DNA from: Datnioides undecimradiatus
Lineage: Eukaryota > Chordata > Actinopteri > Lobotiformes > Datnioididae
Assembly (NCBI GenBank): GCA_008933995.1
Contig: WARS01000023.1
Span: forward strand, 62,001 to 126,000
Direction of reading: 5' to 3'
DNA length: 64,000 nt
Position 1 is the stretch's first letter; the number at the start of each line of letters is the position of its first letter. The position numbers were made by a program, and so were the translations under genes. The notes beneath the pieces were generated by a model. It had not been told where the DNA came from, searched no databases, and saw only the letters and a list, made by a program, of their open reading frames with translations. Below are positions 11,289 to 48,359 of this stretch, one piece after another.

Positions 11289-11827
11289 TGTCATGGTCAA
11301 GTAAAGCTGTCATAGTCTAGTCAAGTCAGTCATGTCTCGTGCTTCCTGTTTTATTTTGAAAGTACTAACTTCCCTCTCTTTTCAGTTGGCTTGCCCTTCC
11401 TCTTGTGTTTCCCGCCAGTGTGATTGCCTACCCCGCCCTGATTGTTTCCACCTGTTCCCCTGATCCCAGTGTGTATATATTGTCCGCGTTTCCCTTATCT
11501 TGTGCCAGTTTGTCTCGTCTGTGATGGTGACAGCTTGCTCCATGTTCATGCCCACGCTCCCTATCTTGTTAAGTATCTTGCCTATGTCTATGGTTCAGCT
11601 TATGGTGATTTTTGTTGTTACTTTGTTATTTTTGTACATTGCCTTTTTCCTCAAGAGAGTGATTTTTGTTTGTTTTTTCTACGCCCTCGCTAGAGTGAAT
11701 TTTAGTTTGAAGTTTTGTCTCCTCGTCAGAGTGATTTTCTGTTGTAACTTTTATTTAATAAACTTTTGAGCTTGTGAAACTTTTGTAAGTCGAGTCGTGC
11801 ATTTGGCTTCAGTGTCCAGTCCTGTCA
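11289..11827 (+). mobile_element. LTR-like repeat, copy B
   Basis: Plus-strand copy of the family at 9564-10135. It begins TGTCATGGTCAAG, has GTGTATATATTG about 190 bases in and TTAATAAAC at 11756-11764, and ends GTCCAGTCCTGTCA. Its last bases overlap the first bases of copy C, giving a head-to-tail pair. Confidence 0.6.
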
Positions 11828-12398
11828 AAAGTTGGTCAGGTTTAGTTTGTTTTTGTGTCTGTATTGTCTTGAAACTTCCTGTTTTACTTTGAAAGAACTA
11901 ACTTCCCTCGTTTCAGCTGGCTTGCTCTTCCTCTTGTGTTTCCCCGCCAGTCTGATTGTCTTCCCTGCCCTGATTTTAACCTGTTCCCCTCTCCTCATGT
12001 GTCCTTGAGTCTGCGTCTCCCCCTGTCTTGTGCTAGTTTGTTGTTTGTTTACATCCGACAACCATGCTCTGGTCTCTTCCTACCCATCTGCCTTGTCACG
12101 TTTGTATTCTTGTTTGCCTAGTTATCTTGTTTCTTACTTTACTGTGTATAGTTCTTAGACAGTCTTGTTCCTCGAAAGTTTTCCTCATTAGATGCTAATA
12201 ACGGTTTTTGTTAGCGTTTTTTTTATAGTGATTTTTTTTTTTTTTTTTTTGTACTTTTTCTCTAGTGATTTTGCTAGTTGTAATTATTCCTCGTCAGAGT
12301 GATTTTGTTACTTGTTTGTTACTTTGTATAAATATTGTTTGAACTTTCTAATTTTTGCCTCTGAGTCTTGCACTTGGGTTCTCAGTCTGGTCTTGTCA
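11824..12398 (+). mobile_element. LTR-like repeat, copy C
   Basis: Begins TGTCAAAAGTTGGTC, repeats the family core (CTTCCTGTTTTACTTTGAAAG, then CTGATTTTAACCTGTTCCCC) and ends CAGTCTGGTCTTGTCA. It contains a 20-base T run near 12230. It is in the same orientation as copy B with no internal element sequence between them. Confidence 0.6.
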
Positions 12399-12399
12399 G

Positions 12400-13215
12400 C
12401 ATAAAACCCAGGTTTCAGGGTCTCATGCTAATCTTATGGACTAATTAGCATCAGGACCTGAATCAACTAAAAGAATGATTTTGAGAGAGTCTGAGAGGAA
12501 AGGGTTACAGAGGGTTGCAAACAAGTAGGGCTAGCAACTGATAATATGGGGCCTTAGCCAAGGAAATGTACCTACTCACAGAGCAGGAGGTGATAAAATG
12601 TCCCTTTTGTTCTCAGTATATGAAGCAGCAAATGAGAAAGGCAAATGTATGGCATTAGGGTGCATTTAGTGGTCAGATGACCAGTGTAATTTGATTTATT
12701 TTTAACATGTTATGTTTTTAGCCATGTTTGCTTATTCCTGATGTAGCAAATGGATAAATTAATTATAGAAAATGTGTCTAGATCCTGACAAAGGTGATTT
12801 ATGTTGTGTGTGTGTGTGTGTGTGATTTCTGTGCAACAAAAATATTGTTTAATTATTTAATATTTTTTTATTGAAGGACTATGCCCAGGGCAGGGGCTAT
12901 TTGTTTAAAAGAGGCCATCCTAGCATTAAGGAAGCCAACTTGACTTGGTTACACTGGAGGTAACAGACTGTTCATTGTAGCATTGCGGTTTTGAGAAAGT
13001 TACCAAAGCGTTGATTGGACAATGCTCAAATGACTTGTTGCACAATCACATCAGTAACGTAACCAATGCCTCAAAGACTCTGACACTGTTTATGAAGAGT
13101 GCCAAAGTTCTGAGAAAGTTGCACATGGAAGACTAGACAGCCGTGAAGCAGGATGATCAAGACTGCAAAAGGTTATCAAAGGACAAAGAAGGGTCAAAGG
13201 ATGGAAGGTGATAAA
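12400..13215. other. Stretch without a supported gene
   Basis: Non-coding AT-rich sequence containing a (TG)n run at about 12804-12825. No protein or RNA gene signature was seen. Confidence 0.5.
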
Positions 13216-13219
13216 CAGC

Positions 13220-14042
13220 TGTGTTTTAGTTTCCTGTGCCCTCCTGTCATTTTACCACTGTCTGGTTTGTTGACTGGTGTCCCCTCTCTTGTTCCCCTCC
13301 TCTCCCTAGTGCAGGGGTGTCAAACTCATTTTAGGTCAGGGGCCACATGGAGGAAAATCTATTCCCAAGTGGGCCGGACCGGTAAAATCATGGCATAATA
13401 ACTTAAAAATAACGACAACTTCAGATTTGTTTCCTTTGTTTTACTTTGGTCCAAAATAGTACAAGCACATTCTGAACACATCACAAATAATGCTCTTTAC
13501 AAAACACTTCAAATTAGCTGAAAATTCTGAGGAAACAATTGGTGCAATTTCAAGAACACAATGCCTCTGATTTTAACTTAAACTTCGTCTCATATCGATC
13601 TACTATCTACTCGATCTACAAAGGCATACAACTTTAAGTCACAGCCTATCTGGGATTGAACAAAATACTCTGCTTAACATAATTGCTATTGCGACACCCA
13701 GTGGACACATTTAGAACAGCTGTTTCTTTCTTTGAAAATTCGCAGCTAATTTAAACTTCAAATCATCTCGCGGGCCAGATTAAACCCGTTTGTGGGCATG
13801 ATCTGGCCCACGGGCCGTAAGTTTGACACCCCTGCCCTAGTGTATATATTGTTCGTCACTGCTTTGGATTTATGTTGGTTTTTTGAATTTTGACTTTTTA
13901 CTTGCCTCAGCCAGAGTAAGCTTGGTTTTTCTTTTAGTAAATTAAACCTTTGAACTGTCAGCCATGTGTCCATTATCTAGATTTAGGTCCTACCTCTAGT
14001 GCGCCCTATACCCTGTTCCTCTTGTGGCACTAAAGTGTAACA
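13220..14042 (+). repeat. Gypsy-like 5' LTR, interrupted by a hAT MITE
   Basis: Leaving out the hAT insertion and its duplicated target, about 290 bases remain from TGTGTTTTAG to TAAAGTGTAACA. They contain TGTATATATTG immediately after the insertion and wording (CCTGTGCCCTCCTGTC, GTTCCCCTCC) like the other LTR-like repeats. It is followed after 19 bases by an ATG reading MDPAI, the same start and very short leader as the gypsy gag at 7181. The left boundary is a judgement. Confidence 0.45.
13312..13834. mobile_element. hAT-type MITE with perfect 8-bp target duplication
   Basis: A 523-bp element with terminal inverted repeats CAGGGGTGTCAAACT / AGTTTGACACCCCTG, flanked on both sides by CCCTAGTG (13304-13311 and 13835-13842). 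An 8-bp duplication with CAGGG-type ends is diagnostic of the hAT superfamily. There is no transposase ORF, so it is non-autonomous. It inserted into the LTR-like sequence listed at 13220-14042. Confidence 0.92.
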
Positions 14043-14061
14043 GAACACTCCGAACAATACT

Positions 14062-14900
14062 ATGGACCCAGCAATCATTCTGTCCGAGGAGCTTCTGTAA
14101 CTGTTGCTCTCTGTTAACTTCTGGAATTGTGGAGATCCTGTGACAAACACTTCATCATCACCCCTGAATCTGAGCCTGCCACTCTCAAACCTGAGTCCCT
14201 GCCTGTTAGCAACCTTCCTGCATCCAAGCCTGCCAGCTTTCAGCCTGCTAGAAACCAGCCTGCACAAACCTGCTAGCTTTCGGTCTGCTAGAACCAGCCT
14301 GCACACAAGACTGCTAGCCTTTGACCTGCTAGCAAGCAGCCTTGCAGGCCAGAGCCACCACAACAAATCACCCCATCAAATGCCAATCTTGTCTCAGGGT
14401 CCCAGCTAAAGTCACCGTTGTTCCTGAGGCTGTCCCTAGTTGGTTGACACCCAACTGACTCCTCTCTGTCTCAAGTTGGCGGTCTGATCAACTCCAGCTC
14501 CTTCTCTCCAGTCGGTTGCTGTTTAGCTGACTCCTGTTCTTCATATTCAGTTGGAGGAGGTCCGCCGACTCTAGTTCCTAGTGCCTCCAGTGTTTCTAGT
14601 GCTTTTAGTGCCCCTTTAGAGCCCAGCTGACCTTTGGTTCTCTGTTGGTGACCTTCCCTCTAGTCTCTAGTATGTCTAGTGTTTCTCGTGTGTCCAGTGT
14701 TTCTAGTGCTTCCAGTGCCCTTACTGTCCCGTTGGCAGTCTGGCCAACTTCTACCCTTATGCCTCCTGTGCTTCTAGTGCACCTAGTACCGCTAGTGCTT
14801 CTACTGCCAAGTGTCCAGTTGGTAGTTTCCCCCTTCTTCTCCATCTTTTTTCTTCACTGGATTCTAAGTTGCCCTGTTTTTCCCTTACAGACTACCTAGA
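14062..14900 (+). pseudogene. Decayed gag-like region with serine/proline-rich repeats
   Basis: Starts MDPAIILSEELL and stops at once. What follows is a long region made of two word families: repeated AGCCTGC(T/C)AG phrases at 14170-14340, and repeated TCTAGTG(C/T)TTC phrases at 14580-14820, which read as Ser/Val/Ala-rich strings. I read it as the damaged start of a gypsy gag with an expanded low-complexity segment. No capsid or zinc-knuckle motif remains. Confidence 0.4.
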
Positions 14901-15128
14901 CTGACATTTTGTTTTTGTTTTTTCCATTTAATTTTTTTTTTTATTGAATTTTTGAGAAACATAAGTACAGGGTAATGACACAAATGTTGGGTCTTATTTT
15001 GGTGTAGACGTCCTCCGACATGTCGTATAAAAATGAGATTAGACAATCAAAACAAATATCACATATAAAAAAGAAATCCACATATAAGAAATCCAGTCCA
15101 TTAAATAAAATAAAAGAGCGTGCTGCAT

Positions 15129-18100
15129 TTAATCTCTGGTTCCAGTGTTTTTTTTATCAGTTTTTGTGTATTTCCAAAAAAGTTCCCAAGAGCTCATCCT
15201 GTCCTCCATGTTGCCCTTCAGTCTACAGAGCATAGACTCGTAGGACGCCGTCTCCACGATTGCATCCATCCAGTCCCTCAGATTAGGAGACACAGCTGTT
15301 TTCCAATGTCTTAAAATAACTCTTGAAGCTGTAACCAGGCCCGCCGTGATAACAAAAAATGTTCTTTTCGATACAGTTGGTATTTGAGATCTGTCCCCTG
15401 GTAGACACATAGCAGGAGTTGGGGATTATTAAACCAGCCCATTCACTCAGGAAGTCCACAACTTTTACCCAGAATGGAGCCATTAATGTACACTCCCATA
15501 TACAGTGCAAGAAAGTTCCCAATCCTGTTTTACATTTCCAACACTTATTGTCATTCAGCAACTTCATTCTATGTAATCTCACAGGGGTATGATATCTGTG
15601 TATAATCTTGTACTGTGTGAACTTCCCTCGTGCCTCCTTTATATACTTCCCACAACCTACCAATATATCCAGCCATTTCTCCTGTGCAATATTTGTTCCC
15701 AGGTCCCTCTGCTACAACAACTTCACATTAGTGGACTCCCCGCTTACTGAAAAATTTGTTAGTTTATAAAATTATCAAGCTGTGCAGGACTCCAGTGGCA
15801 TATTCATATAGTCCATAATATTATTCTCTGAAGAGTTACCAATTCGAGATTTTACGCAAGTTTCAAGTTTAAATTGACCAAATAATTCCTCATAAGACAC
15901 AAATTGCCCATTTTTGAAATGCCTATGGTACGTATACTTCTTGAGTGCCACTAAACCGACACTTTACCCACATGAATGGCAGGATTAAACCATAATGAAG
16001 CGTATGGCTGTACAAGGTGCGACACTCTATACATTTGATGTACTTTGGCCCATATTTCCCTAAAGTGGACTAGAATTGGATTTGTTGTGTTGCTCCGCTG
16101 AGATAACTTCTCCTTTGGACTAAATGGTGAACATAACTCCTTCTCAATATCTATCCAGTCTAGCCTGTTATCTGTCACTTTCCAGCATTTAGCCAATTTT
16201 GCCATTTTGAAAGATATGGCATATAACCTTGGGTCTGGTAAACCTAATCCCCCTTTCCCCGTAGGAGCACAAAGTTTGCTTAGTTTAATCTGAGCTTTCT
16301 TCCCCTCCCATAAAAACTGTTTAACCATGTCATCATATTTCTTAAGAATGTCAGGTGGTATTGTGATTGGCAACATCATCACTAAATAAGGAGGAGCTAT
16401 TATCATTTTGATAATATTAACTTTTCCCCACAGTGTAAGTTTAATCTTTTCCCATTTCTCCAAATTTGTTTCAATTTTTTGTAATAGAGGGTTAAAGTTT
16501 AACCAGGGCAGCTCTCCAAGATCTTGACTGAGTTTAACACCGAGATACTTGATGCCTTTAGGTACTCTCTTAAATTTAATTTTTTCCACCATGTAAGGAT
16601 GGCATAATGAGGTCAAAGGCATTGCCTCAGACTTTTTCCAATTAATTGTGTAACCTGACAGTTCAGAGTAAGACTGAATAGTTTCCATCAAGTATGGCAG
16701 AGACGTCTCAGGGTCCGTCACCACAGCTAGGATATCATCTGCAAATAACAACAATTTGTGTTGTTGGCTGCCATACTCCACTCCCCTGATTCCTGTATTC
16801 TTCCTAATACTGACAGCCATGTTTTCTAAAAAAATTATGAACAGTAGATAGCTTAAAGAGCACCCTTGATGGGTCCCTCTAGAAAGGCCAAAAAAGGGTG
16901 ATATTACTCCATTAGTTATTACTGCTGCTTTTGGTTCTTTATATAATATCTTTACCCACTGAGAAAACAGGGACCAAACCCAAAATACGACAAAGCAAAA
17001 AAGAGAATGTCTATGTATTCTTTATTATACTCTGCAGGAAATCCATCATTACCAGGTGATTTCCCAGTATTCATCAATGATACAGCTTTCCTTATTTCGC
17101 CTTCAGTTATAGGTGACTCTAACTTTCTTGCTTGATCTGTGTCAAGTTTAGGTATATCAATATTAGAGAAATACAGTTCCTGCTCCCTTTGGTTATCACT
17201 ACAAGATACTGTTGATGTATATAGTTTCTCATAATACTGTTGCAATGTCTTTATCCCAATTTATCCCCCTGTTTAATAGCTGAGATTAGGCTTGAGGAAT
17301 CTTTTCCTTTCACTTGTCTAGTTAATATGTTCCCCACCTTTTCCACCCCCTCATAGAAATTAGTTTTCAATCTATATAAGGAATATTCTACCTTTTTATT
17401 ATATTATATAATTTCGCCTTCCAATTTTCTAATCTTATCTAGGCTTTCTTTTTTCTTCAAAGCAGAGTGTGCTATCAGTTTTCCTCTTATATAGGCTTTT
17501 GAGGCTTCCCAGACTGTTGCAATACCCTCAATACTACCTATGTTTAATTCAAAGAAAGATTTCAAATCTTTACCTAACAATGTCTTAAAGCCTTGGTCCT
17601 GTAGTAGAGACGTACTCATTCTCCATCTAGTATTCTTACCCATATCCTGTAGTCATACACAATTCCACCATTGTATGATCTGTAATGGCAATAGATCGTA
17701 TATTACAACTAACTACACTGTTTATTAAGGGGCTTGCAATTAAAAAGAAATCAATTCTGGAATGTGATCTATGACAATGGGAAAAAGTATATTCCCTCTC
17801 TCAAGGATTAGTAAGTCTCCAGACATCTACAAGCCCCATGTCCTCTTTTAACATGTGTATTGCTTCCTTGTCTTTAGTCATCAGTGGGCCTTTAAACCGA
17901 CTTTTGTCTAAGATAGGGTCCATCACTTGATTAAAATCTCCTGCCAGTATTATTTGCCCATCCATTTCTCCTAGAACCTTATTTAACTCTATTAATGCCT
18001 GCACACATATCATTCGTCCCTCTGTGCCTTTAACCTCTTTAAGCAACAAAATGTATGTTTCTGTTAACCAAAATCATTACCCCACTGCATGAACTTGAAA

Positions 18101-18293
18101 GTGAGCTATAAAAAACATGCCTCACCCAACCAGTTTTAGATTTTTCTGCCTCCCCCTCATTTAGGTGGGTTTTCTGTATGAAAACTATTTCTTCCTTATT
18201 AGTCTTCAAATATGATAGAACTTTATGCCTTTTGACTGGATTCCCACTTCCATTACTATTCCAAGACATGTACTTAATACATCTCCTCGTCAC
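15129..18293 (-). pseudogene. L1 ORF2 (endonuclease + reverse transcriptase), several breaks
   Basis: Endonuclease N-terminus YMSWNSNGSGNPVKRHKVL at about 18275, with IILAGDFNQVMDP at about 17955. RT fingers near 17100 (MNTGKSPGNDGFPAEY). Catalytic FADD at 16745-16734 in LLLFADDILAV, followed by LSGYTINWKKSEAM and KYLGVKLS. A C-terminal segment with CWKCKTGLGTFLHCIWEC (15545-15490) carries the usual Cys-rich motif. The reading frame changes at least four times and parts between 16820 and 16950 are altered. Confidence 0.88.
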
Positions 18294-18677
18294 AATTGTT
18301 CAGATATCACTCCATAACCATGTCTACAACACTGTACATGTCCAAGATGTCCACACCTACTGGTATCATTCTTTGAGACCCTGCACTTTGCAAAACATGA
18401 ACCCATAACCTGGAAAGGGAACATTTCCAATGCAAAACAAAAAAAGCAAAACCAAAATTCAAGCCAGACAGCGTCTAACAGTCCTAAAGCTGTCATGTGC
18501 AGCTTTAAAAGTCCAAAAGAAAAAAGGGCCAAAAACCCCTTGGTCCGTGGGTTACCGCTCCTCCCGCCTGTAATCCCTTGGTGGCAGCTTTACCAAGTGG
18601 ATCTCCCCCCGATGTTATCTTCACAACATGTATGGGCTCTTGAATACAAACATGCATCAGCTCACCTCCCTGGATGT

Positions 18678-19513
18678 TTAACCTTCACCCTGGTCGTTGT
18701 CGTTGATGAATTTGTCTGCTGCCGTTGCTGTGGTGAAACTCATGTTTTTCCCCTGCCACTTGAACCGCAGTGTGGCTGGGTAGGCCAGTGTGTACTTCAC
18801 CTCCATCTCCCGAAGCTTGCGCTTCACCGACGTGAAGGATTTCCTCTTCTCCGCCAACTCTTTCGTCATATCGGGGAATACTGACATCCGACATCCTTCC
18901 CATACGAAGCCCCGTTTTTCTTTTGCCACATTTATCCCTTTTTCTCTCTTGCAGACTGTCTCAGAAACCTAATGAGCACCGGTCTTGGCTGTCGTTCTGG
19001 GTCCAGTGTAGGTGCAAGCAGCCGATGAACTCTCTCAATTTCAAACTCAGCAGCCTCAGCCCGAACCCCCAGCCCCTCTTCTAAAATTTTTTGAACACAA
19101 TTCAGCAATGTCCCATTGGTCCCAAATGTCCCCTTCAAGCCTACCAGCCTCACGTTTTTCCTTTTGCTGTGATTTTCCATAGCTTGAATGCGCACCCACA
19201 TTGCCTCCATTAGCTTACTTTTCTTGTCCTCGTCGATGTGAGACCGCTCTGTAGCTTCCTCCAATCTCTCCTGCATAGCTGTCACTGTCGTTTTCAAGTC
19301 CGTCGTTGTCTCCTTAATAGTCGAAACATCAGTCGCAACGCTCAGCAGTGTGGTGCTCATTTTAGTTATTTCTGCGAACAAACTGTCGAGGCAGGGAGAT
19401 GGGTCACCCGCTGAGCCTTCCTCCTCACGCTGGAGGCTTTTCCGGGTCGACATGCGGCCCGTGCTTTTAAAATATTTCGACGATGACATTTCGCCTATTT
19501 TTGATTGTTTCAT
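18678..19513 (-). pseudogene. L1 ORF1 (RNA-binding chaperone), one frameshift
   Basis: Starts MKQSKIGEMSSSKYF, followed by a coiled-coil stretch (heptads in TTTDLKTTVTAMQERLEEAT), an RNA-recognition-like domain (NVRLVGLKG, then RPVLIRFL) and a C-terminal domain (KMSF/ADKFINDND region). The frame breaks at an A/G-rich run near 18930, and the C-terminal domain continues in the next frame. In active L1 this trimeric protein coats the element RNA. Confidence 0.85.
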
Positions 19514-19749
19514 TTCAATAAAACAATGCCGACTCTATACTCTTCCAGGCGGAGGTAAATCTTAATCAAATGCGAATCTCTATTTTGTAATAATTTACAA
19601 TTTTACATGTCGGGGAGTGGAGAGTCCCTAGGCAGCTGTCATCTTGTTCGCCATACCCACGTGACTCCTCGACATTTTGTTTGTTGTGGTTTAGTCCCTC
19701 CACCAGTTCCCTCCCTCCAAAAAAGTTACTGTCTTTCACTACAACACAT

Positions 19750-21193
19750 TCAAAATATGACATACAAAGTAATTTTCACATGGAAGTAAGTGGAAGTTCA
19801 TGTTGGTCTTAAAGGTAAATTTTAGGGTGTACATTTTTTATAATCATCATAACATATATATCTGAAAACTGTTGTTTCAGAGCTCCATTTCCTGCCCTCC
19901 TGTGATTACCTCCTTGTGATTATATGACTTTGCCCTAATGTGTTGCACCTGTGTCTCCCAGTCTTAGTGTATATACTGTGTGCTTTCCCTCCAGCACCAG
20001 TTCACACAGGCAAATATCCAAATAGATACATCAGATACATAAAAGAAGAATTAGACAGGAAGTGATATTTCTCTTATTTATTAGTATAGGCTAGCTCCAT
20101 GGTATTACCATCCTTTACCATCCTAAAATCTTTTTGCATTTTTACACTATTAAGACTGTTATTTTGGTATTAAGCGATTTATTGAATAAATTAGGTCCTT
20201 TATTTTGTAAAGCATACAAGCTACCACCAACTAATGGTAACACATTTATTGATTGTATGGCAGCTGATTACAGCTAATGCTTATCTCTATTGTTTCTTTC
20301 TGCCTGAAAATAGATTGCAATACTTGCATTCTAGTGCCTAAAAAGTAAGAATACCATTTTCTTTACTTATTTACATTTTTGCATTTGTTAGTTACCTGTA
20401 AATAGTCAAATATCATATTATGTTTGTATTTTCAGTTTCACACTTGAAACTTTACCATATTAAAACCTGCCAACCAAACACTCGACTGTTCCTTGGAGGA
20501 AATAGTATGGGAACAGAACATTTCTATTTGCGTGCTTTTTCCTCAAGATGCCACCTGGGATTAAAAAAACTGGCCAGAACCATGTCCTCCACTGCCAGTT
20601 TTCATTTGTTTCAATTTTTCTGGCAATAAGGCAGTAAGTCATTTTTACTCGAACCTTACTGGGTCTAAACCAAAATCTGACAAAAACTATTATTGCAACC
20701 AAGTTGGTTGGTGGCCATTCTGAATGCCTCCATATCCAGCACATCCTTTTTTCCTGCTGCTATTTCTTGAAACTTCTAGCAAAACCTTTAAAACTGGTTT
20801 AGATGTATTCCAATTTAAAGACTAGTAAGTCATTCAGTTTGAAGGTTGTGCTTGCATGGAACAGCTCTTGTGGCTGGCAGCAGGCATAGCTAGAAGATGC
20901 ACATATAAATGAAAGTGTTAATTGGACTATTAAGTATATCAATTTGATATCCCCTGTCTTGAATAAGAAACCAAATGCTAATAAAGAAAACTATCTTTCA
21001 GTATCATAGCTTCAGTTGCTGGTCAGTCATCACAAAAAAATTTCTTGGAGTGAAAGGCTAAATCCTCCGTGGGTGCTTGCCTGTGGGCATAACAGTCACC
21101 CTATTACTCACCAGGTCAACCTGAATATGACAACATGAGACTGTCTGCCCAACAACACTATGTTCCTGTGTATTTGTGTGTGTGTGTGTGTGC

Positions 21194-21238
<45 letters not shown>

Positions 21239-22590
21239 AGAGAGAGAGAGAAAAGAGGGAGAGGGAGAGAACGTGCAGCATAGTCACATGGAGCACCAGC
21301 CTCTAATCAGTACTGCAACTATTTGAACAAGACATGCATGTAGCATGTTATCATCACTACCCCAAACAAATCTGACCAGTTTCTCTTCATGACAAAAACA
21401 GATCTAAACAGATATTTTTCTCATAAACAGATACATAATTTAATTTATAATGGTTTGGTCATTATTAGAAATTAAAACCTTGATATGCTGTGATGAGAAC
21501 AAAATAACAGATACATAATAATAAATAATAACAGCTACACCATTGTGTTTGTAATAATATATAATAAATGACATTACAGACATCATATATACAACTACAG
21601 TCATTACAGTTGCTTGCTAAATTGCGGTGTCTTTATTGTTTGCTGTTTAGGAAAGTTAAAACTGTTCAGGTCGTAGAGGAAATAAAGTCTGTAAAGTGTT
21701 CAGACAAAGTTCCTAGTCCCTTAGACTTGCATAAAGCAGTGTTTAATCAGCTTTTACTTAAGGCTAATGAGATGGCAATATCGATTGCATCCATTTGCAG
21801 GCCCAACATTTTGTTCAGAGGGAAACATCTTGATAAGTATTGCATAAATTGCTGCAACTTTTTTCCTGGAGCGTCTTCTTTGGTCTTGCAGACTGCTGAC
21901 TCTTCTACTGCAAAGAGTGCTGTTTGATTTCTGGGTCATAGGACGTTCAAACGTTTCCCATGCAAATTTTCCACTGATGTTCTCTCTCTTCTTAAGTCTG
22001 AGGTTCAGGGTTTCATTCCAGTTGCATGCAGGCCAGTGGTCACAGAAATCTATGGTCTTGCTGGTATTGTGTGATGTAAATCAGCGCAATTATTCATAAC
22101 ATTTAATATTATCGGCTGCTACAGTTTATTACTGTAGCATTCTGCATTCATTGATTGCCCACATACCTCAAAATAAAGCCGTGGGTCGAAGCACATGGCT
22201 GTTGCGGGGAAAGTGAACGCTGCTTACAGGGCAGTACCTGCTCCACTGCTTCCATAAAGAATAAACAAAAACAGTAATATTAGACTTATACGTTATATAC
22301 ACTAATATTAGAAATAATAAAATAAATCATATCATACCAATCATACCAAGGGAATTGACAAACTAATGAAAATATAATTTCATGAACACCTAAAATTATT
22401 TGATAACTGCATACAAGCTGCCATAACTCAAAATAAAATTATGTTAAAGGGAATTTTGTTTTTATATGGTTTGCATTATTATATGACATTTTTTTCATCA
22501 GTGTGAAATTTGTATAGTTATAAAATTATCTCTTTTTCTGAATATTGAACTTAATAAAGAAATAAAGAAAAAATTGTAGACGTGTCACAT
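19750..22590. other. Intergenic stretch upstream of RINT1, no supported gene
   Basis: Mostly AT-rich. Positions 19890-20000 again resemble the LTR-like family (CTGCCCTCCTGTGATT, GTGTATATACTG). A (TG)n(GA)n microsatellite lies at about 21176-21250. A 119-codon open frame at 21568-21927 (plus) has no recognisable motif and no clear splice sites. Nothing else is supported. Confidence 0.5.
21176..21250. repeat. (TG)n(GA)n microsatellite
   Basis: Alternating TG followed by a long GA run. Protein reading frames across it (Ser/Leu strings) are repeat artefacts. Confidence 0.9.
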
Positions 22591-22591
22591 A

Positions 22592-22599
22592 TGACGTCA
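22592..22599. promoter_or_regulatory. Perfect CRE octamer upstream of RINT1
   Basis: TGACGTCA, the palindromic CREB/ATF site, 336 bases before the RINT1 ATG. It lies at the edge of a less AT-rich promoter region (22590-22934) without an obvious TATA box, as expected for a housekeeping gene. Function is inferred from the motif and position only. Confidence 0.5.
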
Positions 22600-22934
22600 G
22601 CATTGATCGTGTTTTAGACAAAGACGGGCTTGTTTTTAGTCTCAGCCCGGTCCCTCCATACCGTACGAAAGAAAAATCAGCACTCATAAAAGCACTCATA
22701 TTTCAACAGACACAGTAAACAATGCACAAGCATTACGTCTTCTGTATTTGAGGTCACACGTGGATGAGGAGTTAATAAAAACATGGGCCTGCTGTGCCAC
22801 GTAACCACGCCCGACAATAGAACGAACCCCACGGGCTACGCTTATACAATAAACGAGCGCTTCCCTCTCGTACAGCCAGTAAACGAACGCCTCCCTTGCC
22901 CTAGCAAGTTTCTTGGCAGCGTTGAAGAGGAAAG

Positions 22935-48156
<25,222 letters not shown>

Positions 48157-48348
48157 CAATTCTCTGTGGCAGTCTTTGGATTGGAGTGTATATCAGATTG
48201 AGTGCTTGGCAGTTTTTTCGACTAGACAAGTAATGTTTGACATGTTAGTCACATAGTGTTTACTAAGGTGATACTATTGAATTGTCATGGTATGTACTAT
48301 TTTGGGGACCCATTTTTCTTTCACCTCAGTTGACCGTAAGTATACCAC

Positions 48349-48354
48349 AATAAA
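48349..48354 (+). terminator. RINT1 polyadenylation signal
   Basis: AATAAA about 190 bases after the RINT1 stop codon, with a second AATAAA 14 bases further on. This implies a short 3' UTR. Confidence 0.65.
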
Positions 48355-48359
48355 GTGTA

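Larger units (their letters stand above)
14932..19700 (-). mobile_element. L1-type LINE, nearly full length, inactive
   Basis: Minus-strand non-LTR retrotransposon with a 5' region (about 19514-19700), ORF1 (19513-18678), ORF2 with endonuclease and reverse transcriptase (18293-15129) and a 3' end carrying CAATAAA and an A run (complement of 14932-14945). Two ORFs with an APE-type endonuclease followed by an RT containing FADD place it in the L1/Tx1 group. Both ORFs carry frameshifts or stops. Exact 5' end and target duplication were not determined. Confidence 0.9.

Noticed and set aside
18495..18884. 129-codon plus-strand ORF
   Set aside because: It is the antisense shadow of L1 ORF1.
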